A stretch of DNA of 32,297 nucleotides from a bacterium HR20 (GCA_002898675.1 BEHW01000011.1:1-32297); one strand, 5' to 3'. Positions 1-7,902 are shown, numbered from the stretch's first letter. The notes: generated by a model not told the origin, from the sequence alone. Program-made: numbers and translations.

Positions 1-1282
1 TGAATGCTGAGCCTGGCTGGCGGCGGATCTCGGTGCAGTGGTTGAGCGAGTAACGGGAGCCCGCCCCACGCTCTGGTGCAAAGGGCGAGGAACCGACCAT
101 CGCCAATATGGCGCCAGTCTTTGGTTCGAGCACCACAAGCCCACACTGCACGGTGGTCACCGCACGCTTGACCGAATCCACAAAGTGTGGTGTACCAAGC
201 AAGTGGCGGCGGATGCGTTCACGCGCTTGAGGAGACTCCGCGCTCAAATACTCCGGATGCGACTCAACTGCCCGCGCAAGAATCGCCTCGAGCAAATCTT
301 TGTGCGCATTCCACGACCACATGCGATCAAAGTCGCGCTGAACCAACGCAAGCTGCTCGCGAACCGCTTCGTTGGCGTACTGCTGGATGCGCGCATCGAG
401 CGTTGTTTCAATCGTCAAGCCATCGCGGTAGAGGTCGTAGCCGGCCAGGCTCGGATCGCGCGCAAGTTTTTTGCGGAGCATTTCGACAAAGTGTGGTGCA
501 ATGCCACCGCTGCGCATTCCTCCCTTGGAGGATTCCACCACTGTAATTGGCTGGCGGCTATATGCTATCCGCTGCGCTGGGGTGAGAAATCCGGCATCCT
601 CCATCATCGCCAGGACGAGGTTTCGCCGTCGCAGCGCCCGCTCGTAGTTCGTCTGCGCATCGTAGCTGGCAGGTGCTTTCAACAACGCAACCAGGTACGC
701 ACATTCAGCGGGAGTCAGCTGGCTGGGATGTTTCCCGAAGTACTCCTGCGCTGCGATGTAGATGCCGTACGCACCACGACCGAAATTGACCGTATTCGCA
801 TAGAGTTCGAGAATTTCGTTTTTGGTGTACGTCTGCTCGATTTGAATTGCGGTCAGCGCTTCGCGGAGCTTCCGTGCAAGCGTTGGCTCGCGGTCGAAGT
901 AGAGGTTCCGTGCCAACTGTTGCGTAATCGTGGATGCGCCCTCTTTCGCACGGAACGCCAGAAGATTTTTCACTCCGGCTTTGACGATCCGCCACAAGTG
1001 AATACCCCAGTGGTTGTAGAACTGGCGATCCTCGGTTGCGATGAGTGCCTGAAAAAATGCAGCGGGGATGCTATCGTAGGGCACGTACACCCGCCGTTTG
1101 ACAAAGAAGCTCTCGATGCTCCTTCCATTGCGGTCGAGGATCCGTGTGGCATACTCTTGCGGCGGATTTTCCAACTGCTGCAGCGACGGAAGCGTCTCGA
1201 TGATCGCGACGTCGAACCACACAGCTGCTGCTGCCACCACAAGAACTGCCACTGCAAGGATGTAGCCCGTGCGTGCCTTCAT
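1..1282 (-). CDS. Class A penicillin-binding protein (PBP1A-like), 5' part
   Basis: Bifunctional peptidoglycan synthase: an N-terminal glycosyltransferase (GT51) polymerises lipid II and a C-terminal transpeptidase cross-links it, outside the inner membrane. About 427 residues are present; the 3' end lies beyond base 1. Visible features are a short cytoplasmic start (MKARTGY), one transmembrane anchor at about residues 6-22, the GT51 motifs ATEDRQFYNHWG (catalytic Glu) and GASTITQQLARN, then an ELYANTVNFGRGAYG block. The window cuts off just after QPGSAF, the start of the transpeptidase SxxK motif, so the active-site Ser is the last recognisable element. ATG at 1282 is chosen because it directly precedes the anchor; there is no clear ribosome binding site. 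It lies downstream of the rpsD terminator and so probably has its own promoter. Confidence 0.93.
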   Translation of the reverse strand, partial: MKARTGYILAVAVLVVAAAAVWFDVAIIETLPSLQQLENPPQEYATRILDRNGRSIESFFVKRRVYVPYDSIPAAFFQALIATEDRQFYNHWGIHLWRIVKAGVKNLLAFRAKEGASTITQQLARNLYFDREPTLARKLREALTAIQIEQTYTKNEILELYANTVNFGRGAYGIYIAAQEYFGKHPSQLTPAECAYLVALLKAPASYDAQTNYERALRRRNLVLAMMEDAGFLTPAQRIAYSRQPITVVESSKGGMRSGGIAPHFVEMLRKKLARDPSLAGYDLYRDGLTIETTLDARIQQYANEAVREQLALVQRDFDRMWSWNAHKDLLEAILARAVESHPEYLSAESPQARERIRRHLLGTPHFVDSVKRAVTTVQCGLVVLEPKTGAILAMVGSSPFAPERGAGSRYSLNHCTEIRRQPGSAF

Positions 1283-1327
1283 GCCCGCAACCAATCGAAG
1301 CTTACTGCATCACGCCAGACCGCAGCT

Positions 1328-1373
1328 GCAAAATAAATGCCCCTCCACCGCGAGGACACAGTAGAAGGGGCAC
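1328..1373 (-). terminator. Intrinsic terminator of rpsD
   Basis: Read on the minus strand, tgcccct (1372-1366) pairs with aggggca (1344-1338). The stem extends inward by one G-U and one C-G pair to about 9 bp, with a loop of about 17 nt, followed by the U-rich tail tttatttt. It sits 28 nt beyond the rpsD stop codon and separates rpsD from the penicillin-binding protein gene. Confidence 0.75.
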
Positions 1374-1399
1374 AATCCAGCAAGAGCACGTCTGTCGGC

Positions 1400-2002
1400 T
1401 TAGCGTGCGTAGTATTCGACCACCAATGGTACTTCGCACACGACAGGGACTTCCTCCCGCGGGGGAAGGTACAGGTACTTGGCCGACAGATCCGCCTTCG
1501 AAACTTCCAGGTACGGCACTGGTTGTGCAGTACGAACAGCGTTCTGAAAGCATTCCAGCTTGCGGCTTTTCTCCCGAACCTGGATGACGTCGTTCGGCTT
1601 GACACGATAGGAGGGGATGTCTACCTTCTGTCCGTTGACTTCGATATGGCCATGGCGGACGTACTGGCGCGCAGCGTAGATCGAGGGTGCAAAGCCCGCA
1701 CGATAGACGAGTGCGTCGAGCCGTGATTCGAGCAGTGCGACAAGATTATCGCCTGTATTACCGGCCATCCGCGACGCCTCGCGGTAGTAGTTCTGCATCT
1801 GTCGCTCGTGGACGTTGTACTGCAAGCGCAAGCGTTGCTTTTCCAGAAGCTGACGCCCGTAGTCGCTCAGCTTTGCCCGCCGTTTCACTGGGCCGTGCTG
1901 GCCTGGTGGATACGGCTTTCGGTCCATGTACTTGCGCGCTTTCGGGGTCATCGCAAAGCCGAGCTTGCGCGAAAGCTTGACTTTGGGGCCTGTGTAGTTC
2001 AT
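1400..2002 (-). CDS. rpsD: 30S ribosomal protein uS4
   Basis: Primary 16S rRNA-binding protein that nucleates assembly of the 30S body. It is 200 residues, the usual bacterial length. It begins MNYTGPKVKLSRKLG and contains the KYMDRKPYPPGQHG segment and an S4 RNA-binding domain at about residues 93-155 (SRLDALVYRAGFAPS, ARQYVRHGHIEVNGQKVDIPSYRVKPNDVIQVR). The N-terminal zinc-binding cysteines of the C+ S4 type are absent, so this is the zinc-independent form. The reading frame is open for a further 31 codons upstream, but ATG 2002 matches the conserved N-terminus. It lies 150 nt downstream of fusA on the same strand, away from the usual rpsM-rpsK-rpsD-rpoA neighbourhood, none of which is here. 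Confidence 0.97.
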   Translation of the reverse strand: MNYTGPKVKLSRKLGFAMTPKARKYMDRKPYPPGQHGPVKRRAKLSDYGRQLLEKQRLRLQYNVHERQMQNYYREASRMAGNTGDNLVALLESRLDALVYRAGFAPSIYAARQYVRHGHIEVNGQKVDIPSYRVKPNDVIQVREKSRKLECFQNAVRTAQPVPYLEVSKADLSAKYLYLPPREEVPVVCEVPLVVEYYAR

Positions 2003-2120
2003 ACGTAGCTGAAGATTGTGAACACCGATGCTTTCGAAATCGTACACTGCAGCGTTCGGATAGCCGGCGCGTGCAGGGAAGATAATGACGACCAAGAGCT
2101 GCTTGGCACAAACGCGGCGG

Positions 2121-2128
2121 CAAAATTA
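2121..2128 (-). promoter_or_regulatory. Candidate -7 box (TAnnTTTG) for rpsD
   Basis: The minus strand reads TAATTTTG, a perfect match to the Bacteroidota -7 element, about 119 nt upstream of the rpsD ATG and just after the fusA stop. I see no clear TTG at the expected -33 spacing. If used, rpsD would have a leader of about 110 nt, long enough for the S4-binding autoregulatory structures known in other bacteria; no such structure was identified here. Confidence 0.35.
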
Positions 2129-2152
2129 CGCCACGCTCAATGGCACGATGCG

Positions 2153-4285
2153 TTACTTGTTTCCTTCGGCACGTTTTTTCTGGTACTCGCGCACCATTTC
2201 TTCCTGCACTGCACGCGGCACCTGCGCGTACTTGAGAAACTCCATTGTGAATTCACCTTTGCCTTGGGTCACCGAACGAAGATCGGTCGAATAGCCGAAC
2301 ATCTCTTGGAGCGGCACTTCAGCAGTGATGACGACATACCCTGCTTCGCTTTCTGTGCCGATGATGACGCCACGGCGCTGGTTGATCTGTCCAATGACGA
2401 CGCCTTGAAACTCCTCCGGTGCGGAGACTTCGAGCTTCATAATCGGCTCGAGCACAACGGGGTTGGCGCGCATGTAGCATTCGCGGATCGCTGCTTTTGC
2501 CGCGGTCTTGAATGCCATTTCCGACGAATCCACAGGGTGTGTCGAACCGTCGTTGAGCACGACACGCACTCGCTGCACCGGCTGGCCGATGAGCAATCCT
2601 TCTTTGAGCTGCTCCTGGAAGCCTTCGTCGCAGGCAGGGATAAACTCCCGCGCGATGACGCCGCCGACGATCGCATCAACGAATTCGTAGTTGTTCGGGT
2701 TCTCAGGCTCGAGAGGTTCGATGTATCCCGCAACACGGGCAAATTGCCCAGCACCGCCGGTTTGCTTTTTGTGCGTGTAGTTGAACTCTGCCCGCTTGGT
2801 GATCGTTTCGCGGAAGGCAACTTTGGGACGTCCGACAATGACTTCGCAGTTGTATTCGCGCTTGATACGCTCGATGTAGATTTCCAAGTGCAGCTCGCCC
2901 ATACCGCGGATGATCGTTTCCCCCGTTTCTTCATCGCGGTACACGCGGAACGTTGGGTCTTCTTTTGTGAACCGATTGAGCGCTTTCGAAAAGTTTGCCA
3001 AGCTCGTTTTGTCTTTGGGGGCAACTGCCAGCTCAATGACTGGCTCAGGGACGTACATTGAGGTCATCGTGTAGTTGACACTGCCGTCGGTGAAGGTATC
3101 GCCAGTTGAGCACTCTACTCCGAACATTGCGACGATATCGCCCGCGACCGCTTCTTCGATGTCGTGCATTTCGCTGGCGTGCATCCGCACCAATCGAGGC
3201 ACCTTCACTTTTTTGCCAGTGGCATTATTGACGATGACATCACCCTTGCGAACACGCCCTTGGTAGAGCCGCATGTACGTGAGTTGTCCGTAGCGGCCGT
3301 CCTCGAGCTTGAATGCCAGTGCGACCAGTGGCCGCTCCGGATCTGGAACAAGCGGGACCCGTTCTTCATCCCGATCGCGGTCGAGCGCGTAGTTTTCAAC
3401 TTCGAACGGATTGGGCAAGAACATGCACACGCCGTCGAGCAACGGCTGGACGCCTTTGTTCTGCTTGGCAGTGCCCACGAAGACTGGTGTGACTTTTAGT
3501 GCGATCGTTGCCTTCCGAATTGCTGCGATAAGTTCCTCGGTGGAGATTTCCTCCTCCATCAGGTACTTTTCTGCAATTGTGTCGTCGTAATCAGCAGCTT
3601 TTTCGATCAGCTTCGTTCGGTACTCACGGGCCAAATCGAGCATGTGCGCGGGGATTTCCTCTTCGCGGACGAACTCGCCATTGTCGCCATCGAAGTAGAG
3701 CGCCTTCATGTGGAGCAAATCCACGACACCCTCGAATTGATCCTCGTGCCCAATGGGGATGTTGATCATCACTGGATCGTGGTGGAGCTTTTCGCGCAAC
3801 TGCTGCACGACGCGAAATGCATTGGCACCAGCGCGGTCGAGTTTGTTGATGAACGCAATACGCGGAACGTTGTAGCGCCGCATCTGGCGGTCCACGGTGA
3901 TCGATTGGCTTTGCACACCAGCGACACCGCAGAGCACAAGGATCGCACCGTCGAGCACACGGAGTGCGCGCTCGACCTCCACGGTGAAATCCACGTGCCC
4001 CGGCGTGTCAATCAAGTTGATGTGGTATCCTTTCCACTGGCAGTACGTCGCTGCCGATTGGATAGTGATGCCTTTTTCGCGTTCTAGATCCATCGAGTCC
4101 ATCGTCGGTCCTGCTCCGTCTTTGGAGCGCACCTCGATGATGCGATGGATCCGCCCCGTGTAGTAGAGGATCCGCTCGCTGAGCGTTGTTTTGCCGGAGT
4201 CAATGTGTGCAGAAATGCCAATGTTCCGTAGTTTGGCAATGTCAATGCCGACGGTCGGCTCTGCTACTGCTGTCATCGTTGCCAT
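2153..4285 (-). CDS. fusA: Elongation factor G, mtEFG1/spdEFG1-like
   Basis: Translational GTPase that drives tRNA-mRNA translocation on the ribosome. It is 710 residues with the full five-domain length: P-loop HIDSGKTT (27-34), switch II DTPGHVD (93-99), NKLD (147-150), and domain IV-V segments HKKQTGGAGQFARV and EMFGYSTDLRSVTQGKGEFTMEF. The P-loop Ser (most bacterial EF-G have HIDAGKTT) and the block SKDGAGPTMDSMDLEREKGITIQSAATY closely resemble human mitochondrial EFG1 (GFM1) and the spirochaete/planctomycete/deltaproteobacterial spdEFG1 class, as recalled. Bacteria with spdEFG1 usually carry a second EF-G specialised for recycling. ATG 4285 is used; ATG 4276 is an alternative. It is not next to rpsL, rpsG or tuf here. 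Confidence 0.95.
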   Translation of the reverse strand: MATMTAVAEPTVGIDIAKLRNIGISAHIDSGKTTLSERILYYTGRIHRIIEVRSKDGAGPTMDSMDLEREKGITIQSAATYCQWKGYHINLIDTPGHVDFTVEVERALRVLDGAILVLCGVAGVQSQSITVDRQMRRYNVPRIAFINKLDRAGANAFRVVQQLREKLHHDPVMINIPIGHEDQFEGVVDLLHMKALYFDGDNGEFVREEEIPAHMLDLAREYRTKLIEKAADYDDTIAEKYLMEEEISTEELIAAIRKATIALKVTPVFVGTAKQNKGVQPLLDGVCMFLPNPFEVENYALDRDRDEERVPLVPDPERPLVALAFKLEDGRYGQLTYMRLYQGRVRKGDVIVNNATGKKVKVPRLVRMHASEMHDIEEAVAGDIVAMFGVECSTGDTFTDGSVNYTMTSMYVPEPVIELAVAPKDKTSLANFSKALNRFTKEDPTFRVYRDEETGETIIRGMGELHLEIYIERIKREYNCEVIVGRPKVAFRETITKRAEFNYTHKKQTGGAGQFARVAGYIEPLEPENPNNYEFVDAIVGGVIAREFIPACDEGFQEQLKEGLLIGQPVQRVRVVLNDGSTHPVDSSEMAFKTAAKAAIRECYMRANPVVLEPIMKLEVSAPEEFQGVVIGQINQRRGVIIGTESEAGYVVITAEVPLQEMFGYSTDLRSVTQGKGEFTMEFLKYAQVPRAVQEEMVREYQKKRAEGNK

Positions 4286-4321
4286 TGCACGTGTTACGAT
4301 GTTCTCTGTTTGTCAAGATTG

Positions 4322-4329
4322 CAAAAATA
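4322..4329 (-). promoter_or_regulatory. Candidate -7 box (TAnnTTTG) for fusA
   Basis: The minus strand reads TATTTTTG, a perfect Bacteroidota -7 consensus 36 nt upstream of the fusA ATG. No convincing -33 TTG/TTTG is seen at the usual spacing. The divergent pirin gene starts at 4409, so this interval also has to hold that gene's promoter. Confidence 0.4.
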
Positions 4330-4408
4330 CGGTCTGGGATTGCGAAACGATTACGCACTGTATGCCGACCCCGCAGCATCGAGAATGGTTCACCATGGAG
4401 CACATGCG

Positions 4409-5125
4409 ATGATTATCACCGCACCGATCCGGAGCGAAGGGGCCGGCGCCCAGGTACGGCGGCCGTTTCCATCGCCAGAGCTCCGGTGGCCGGCGACCGA
4501 TCCATTCTTGCTCTTCGACGAATTTTTCGTTGCTATGCACGCTGGATTCCCCGATCATCCCCACCGCGGTTTTGAAATCATCACGTACATCCTCGACGGC
4601 GGTTTCGAGCATCGCGATTCGCTTGGCAACGACGTCCACGCACTCGCAGGGCATGCGATGCACTTTGTCACTGGCAGTGGCGTGATCCATTCGGAAATGC
4701 CGATTGGATCGGCGCATGGAATTCAGCTCTGGATCAACCTTCCGCGTGCACTCAAGAGCGTCGCTCCATCGCTGGAACTAGTCACCCCCCAGCAAATACC
4801 CGTGCTCACCTTCGATGGCGGTACGGCGTGCCGTCTTGCTTCACCGTCCGGACCGATCGTTCTGAAAGCCGGCGTCATCTACGACGATGTTCGCTTCGAA
4901 CGCAAAGGAACGTGGAGCGTCAATCTCCCCGATGATTGGGTTGGGATTGCATACGTCCTGGAGGGAACGCTGGAAATCAACGGTGCTTCCGCCGAAGCTG
5001 GCCAACTTGCACTGATCGAGCACGGCCAGATGGAGCTTGCCGCTTCAGCGCAGGCGCGGGCGATTGTGCTCCAGGGGAAACGTCAGCACGAGAGCGTGCG
5101 CTTCGTCGGTCCATTTGTTGATTAG
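4409..5125 (+). CDS. Pirin family protein
   Basis: Bicupin metalloprotein. Family members are iron-binding redox-sensing co-regulators or quercetin dioxygenase-like enzymes, and the bacterial role is often unknown. It is 238 residues from ATG 4409, chosen because GGAG (4397-4400) lies 8 nt upstream and because the N-terminus then fits the family. The four metal ligands are present: His50 and His52 in DHPHRGFEIITYILDG, and His94 and Glu96 in GSGVIHSEMP. The second cupin (about 150-235) is degenerate, as is normal for pirins. Its 3' end overlaps the convergent alkyltransferase-like gene by 149 nt. It is divergent from fusA. Confidence 0.93.
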   Translation: MIITAPIRSEGAGAQVRRPFPSPELRWPATDPFLLFDEFFVAMHAGFPDHPHRGFEIITYILDGGFEHRDSLGNDVHALAGHAMHFVTGSGVIHSEMPIGSAHGIQLWINLPRALKSVAPSLELVTPQQIPVLTFDGGTACRLASPSGPIVLKAGVIYDDVRFERKGTWSVNLPDDWVGIAYVLEGTLEINGASAEAGQLALIEHGQMELAASAQARAIVLQGKRQHESVRFVGPFVD

Positions 5126-5432
5126 GTGGCACCCACCGATGCTCCTCGAGACGAACGCGATCACCATCGAAACGGACACCCTCTGCTTCGAGCAGCTCGC
5201 GCATGAGCGTTGGTGTTGCAAAATGCATCCGCCCAGTGAGCTCGCCATTACGATTGACGACTCGATGTGCTGGAATATCCGAACGCCCAGCGACAGCATT
5301 GAGCGCCCATCCGACCACGTACGCTGCTGACCGCGAGCCAAGCGCTGCGGCAATGTCGCCGTAGGTCGTCACTCGACCCGGTGGAATTTGACGGACCAAC
5401 TCCCAGACCTTCTCGTAAAAGTCGCCTTCCAT
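4977..5432 (-). CDS. Alkyltransferase-like (ATL) DNA-binding protein with a basic C-terminal tail
   Basis: Homologue of the O6-alkylguanine-DNA alkyltransferase DNA-binding domain. ATL proteins bind O6-alkylguanine without repairing it and are thought to hand the lesion to nucleotide excision repair. Residues 1-105 cover the whole domain (VWELVRQIPPGRVTTYGDIAAALG, helix-turn-helix arginine region, GELTGRMHF). The alkyl-acceptor Cys of the PCHRV motif is replaced: the sequence is PAHRV (54-58, Ala55). ATL proteins are usually about 100-110 residues; here about 45 further basic residues follow, encoded antisense to the pirin 3' end with no earlier stop. ATG 5432 has GGAGA 7 nt upstream. It lies 33 nt after the phosphofructokinase stop and may be co-transcribed with it. 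Confidence 0.9.
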   Translation of the reverse strand: MEGDFYEKVWELVRQIPPGRVTTYGDIAAALGSRSAAYVVGWALNAVAGRSDIPAHRVVNRNGELTGRMHFATPTLMRELLEAEGVRFDGDRVRLEEHRWVPPNQQMDRRSARSRADVSPGAQSPAPALKRQAPSGRARSVQVGQLRRKHR

Positions 5433-5465
5433 CGTTGATCTCCGTTCTCGCAGAGTGGTAGCAGC

Positions 5466-6473
5466 TTACCGCAGCGCCAGCGTCATCTTGATGATGTCCT
5501 GTGGGATGTCAAGATGGTTCGAGTGGCTATCGTCTGCGGCAACGTCGAGTGGTAAGGGATCCTGATAGTGGCCAGTATAGAACGCGGTGTAGAAGCCGCT
5601 GTCTTTCCCTGCAAGCGCATCGGTGACCATCCGGTAGCCCAGCCAACTAGCGTGGAGGATGTCGGATACTGCCGCTTGCCCGCCCCGTTGGAAATAGCCC
5701 ATATCCACGGTGCGTATCTCCCGCTTGATGTTGCGCCGGCGGAAAATCTCCTCCAGAATCTGGCGGATTTCCTCAAGCGACTTATCATACCCTTCGGCAA
5801 CGACGATGCGGGTGTCGCGGTCTCGCTCTTCGATCATCGTTGCGAGTTTCTCGTAGTTGACGTTCTCGCGGGGACGGATGATGTACTCAGCTCCCGTTGC
5901 AATACCAGCGTAGAATGCCAGATACGCAGAATCCCGCCCCATCGAGCCGATGAGGTACACCCGGCGGTGCGAGCTTGCAGTGTTGCGAATCCATTCGAGC
6001 ATCTCCAGGCTTCGGTCGAGCGCGCTATAGAACCCAATCGAGGTGCCGTAGTTATTGGCAACATCGTTGTCAATCGAACCAGGACACGCAAGAATGCGCG
6101 TGCGCAGTCCTTCTGCTTTGATGATGCGATCGAGCGTTGCGCATGCTTTCAAACTCCCGTTGCCGCCGCAGACGAAAAGGTAGTCGAAGTAGTTCTCATC
6201 GAGATTGCGGGCAACTTGGCGTTGCAAGGCAGCATCGTTTGCCAACTCTGGCACACGAACAGTCCCCAAGATTGTACCGCCCTGGAAGGCTATCCCTGCA
6301 ACGTCCAACTTGCCAAGACGACGGTACTCGTTGGCGATGAGCCCTTTCCACCCATCAATGACGCCCCACACCGATGTATCCGGACGGAGATTGAGTGCGC
6401 AGCGGACCACACTCCGGATAAACGCATTCATCCCAGAGCTATCACCTCCGCCGGTAAGGATCGCGAACTTCAC
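5466..6473 (-). CDS. pfkA: 6-phosphofructokinase family, with Asn in the GGDGS motif
   Basis: Phosphofructokinase fold that phosphorylates fructose 6-phosphate in glycolysis. It is 335 residues from GTG 6473, giving VKFAILTGGGD, which matches the usual MKFAILTGGGD start; an in-frame GTG at 6509 would add 12 residues. Motifs are the nucleotide loop LTGGGDSSGMN (7-17), PGSIDND (131-137, catalytic Asp135), SSHRR, MGR, and GYFQRGG near residue 265. The pattern GGxGS together with PGSIDND (Gly, not Lys) is that of ATP-dependent rather than PPi-dependent enzymes. However, the motif usually reading GGDGS is GGNGS (103-107), with Asn105 at the position of the Mg-ATP-coordinating Asp103 of the E. coli enzyme. 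Activity or phosphoryl donor may therefore be unusual. Confidence 0.9.
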   Translation of the reverse strand: MKFAILTGGGDSSGMNAFIRSVVRCALNLRPDTSVWGVIDGWKGLIANEYRRLGKLDVAGIAFQGGTILGTVRVPELANDAALQRQVARNLDENYFDYLFVCGGNGSLKACATLDRIIKAEGLRTRILACPGSIDNDVANNYGTSIGFYSALDRSLEMLEWIRNTASSHRRVYLIGSMGRDSAYLAFYAGIATGAEYIIRPRENVNYEKLATMIEERDRDTRIVVAEGYDKSLEEIRQILEEIFRRRNIKREIRTVDMGYFQRGGQAAVSDILHASWLGYRMVTDALAGKDSGFYTAFYTGHYQDPLPLDVAADDSHSNHLDIPQDIIKMTLALR

Positions 6474-6550
6474 CCTCCCACCCAGCAGATGTAAATCCTC
6501 GTCAACCACCGCACCGCAAATGCACCAGCACCAGCTGAGGTCATCAGGCG

Positions 6551-7339
6551 TTAGCGTACGATCTGAAGCGGAAAACTGCTTGCCCGATCGCCACTGCGCA
6601 GTATCACCCGATACGCGCCGCTGGGCAGCTCTGCAACCGAGACTGCCGCTTCATCCGATGGTAGCACAAGCGAACGGACGCATCTCCCCAGCGCATCGAC
6701 GATCTCGACACGCGATCCAACAGTGCCACGAATACGAATGTGATCGCTGGCAGGATTCGGTACTACGCTCTCTGCAATGACGGGCTGGTCAACGCTCGCT
6801 TGGGTGGTCGCCTCGAACGTAACATCGAACGTAACGTAATCGCTCAAATCTGCGATGTTGTAGATGACCACGCCGATGGTGCTCGTGCCAAGATAGCCTT
6901 GCGGATCGAACTGGAGTTTGAAGGTGTGGTCGGCCTGACCAGGTTGGAGTGTCACTTGCCCTTGCTCATCAGATTCAAGCACAAAGGAAGGATAGCATGC
7001 CATCCCGCTGCAGAAGTTTACACGGTGATGCATTTCCTTCCGCGACGTATCAATGCGGACTCCGAAGCGCACAGGACTGGCGGACACATTCTCGACGCTG
7101 ATGTATGCATCGAGCGAGGCATCCGGCAAGACGCGATAGGAAAGCTTCTGCCCCTCAACCAACCGGAGCGACGGATTCTGTGTCTGTGGATACGACCAAC
7201 GCTTCGCGCAGGCGCAGCATCCTTTCTTGACGCGTATGGTTGGCAACGAGCGTTGCACATTCGCACCTGTTTGTGCACTGGCACTAAGAGCTCCCACAAG
7301 TACAGCAGCAAGCACAAGGAGACGATAGCGAGGTTTCAT
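6551..7339 (-). CDS. Secreted protein with T9SS type A sorting domain
   Basis: Exported protein of 262 residues, function not recognised. ATG 7339 is preceded by a good GGAGG 8 nt upstream and opens a clear signal peptide (MKPRYRLLVLAAVLVGALSASAQ). The mature part has a Cys cluster KKGCCACAKRW, a beta-rich middle with a second Cys pair (NFCSGMACYPSF, reminiscent of Omp28-type proteins), and a C-terminal sorting domain from about residue 185 (VVPNPASDHIRI, EIVDALGR, LPSGAYRVIL) that targets Bacteroidota proteins to the type IX secretion system. It is divergent from a TlpA thioredoxin, which suggests that its cysteines are redox partners; this is inference. Confidence 0.85.
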   Translation of the reverse strand: MKPRYRLLVLAAVLVGALSASAQTGANVQRSLPTIRVKKGCCACAKRWSYPQTQNPSLRLVEGQKLSYRVLPDASLDAYISVENVSASPVRFGVRIDTSRKEMHHRVNFCSGMACYPSFVLESDEQGQVTLQPGQADHTFKLQFDPQGYLGTSTIGVVIYNIADLSDYVTFDVTFEATTQASVDQPVIAESVVPNPASDHIRIRGTVGSRVEIVDALGRCVRSLVLPSDEAAVSVAELPSGAYRVILRSGDRASSFPLQIVR

Positions 7340-7346
7340 AACTTTG
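7339..7346 (+). promoter_or_regulatory. Candidate -7 box for the tlpA-like gene
   Basis: TAACTTTG matches TAnnTTTG exactly and lies 35 nt before ATG 7381. It overlaps the first base of the divergent gene's ATG. No TTG is seen at the expected -33 position, so support is partial. Confidence 0.35.
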
Positions 7347-7366
7347 CCTCCAAATGTTGGACCGAA

Positions 7367-7396
7367 CAAAATTACAACGCATGATTGGAAAAACAA
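7367..7396 (-). promoter_or_regulatory. Bacteroidota-type promoter of the T9SS-sorted protein
   Basis: On the minus strand TTG (7396-7394) is followed by a 19-nt spacer and then TAATTTTG (7374-7367), the textbook Bacteroidota sigma-factor consensus. The ATG at 7339 is 28 nt downstream. The -33 element lies inside the first codons of the divergent tlpA-like gene, so the two transcripts arise face to face. Confidence 0.6.
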
Positions 7397-7902
7397 TACA
7401 ATTAGCCCGCATCGTTGGGACCGTGCTCATCATTGTTGCCACCGTCTGGGGGCAAGACACCGCTTCCTCGGCTCAACTACCACTGGTAACTCTCAAAAAA
7501 CTCGACGGTACTCCTATTACAACCCGTGAACTTGTCGGCACAGAGAGCGGCCCGATCGTGCTCGATTTCTGGGCGACGTGGTGTAAGCCGTGCATTCAGG
7601 AGCTGAGCGCACTTGCGGACGTCTATCCAGAGTGGAAAAAGCTCACTGGGGTACGCATCATCGCCATTTCGATTGACGATGCACGCAACAGCAAAAAAGT
7701 TGCTCCCTTCGTTCGCGGCCGAGGCTGGGACTTCGAAGTGTACTTGGACGAAAACGCTGATTTGAAGCGAGCGCTCAACATCAACGAGATCCCTCATACG
7801 TTCGTGGTCAATCGCCATGGGCAGATCGTCTATCAGCACAAGTCCTATGCCCCTGGTGATGAAGAGCTCCTCTGGGATGCGATCAAAAAGGCAGCCGAAT
7901 GA
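7381..7902 (+). CDS. TlpA-like thioredoxin-fold protein
   Basis: Periplasmic thiol-disulfide oxidoreductase of the TlpA/ResA family, which reduces disulfides in secreted or envelope proteins. It is 173 residues from ATG 7381, with a signal peptide or N-terminal anchor at about residues 9-25 (LARIVGTVLIIVATVWG). ATG 7354 would add 9 residues. The active site is WATWCKPC (Cys68 and Cys71), followed by the usual VRIIAISIDDARNSKKVAPFV strand-helix and the cis-proline region NEIPHTFVVNRHGQIVYQHKSY. The last 4 nt overlap the following outer-membrane protein gene (ATGA), so the two are translationally coupled and probably act together. It diverges from a cysteine-containing T9SS substrate. Confidence 0.92.
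   Translation: MIGKTIQLARIVGTVLIIVATVWGQDTASSAQLPLVTLKKLDGTPITTRELVGTESGPIVLDFWATWCKPCIQELSALADVYPEWKKLTGVRIIAISIDDARNSKKVAPFVRGRGWDFEVYLDENADLKRALNINEIPHTFVVNRHGQIVYQHKSYAPGDEELLWDAIKKAAE

Noticed and set aside
38..1336. 432-codon plus-strand ORF
   Set aside because: It is antisense to the penicillin-binding protein, whose motifs are unambiguous, and its translation shows no family features.
2018..3061. 347-codon plus-strand ORF
   Set aside because: Shadow of fusA on the opposite strand; composition is typical of an antisense frame (His/Arg/Asp-rich, no domain).
5568..6494. 308-codon plus-strand ORF opposite phosphofructokinase
   Set aside because: The antisense frame of a clearly conserved gene, with no recognisable protein.
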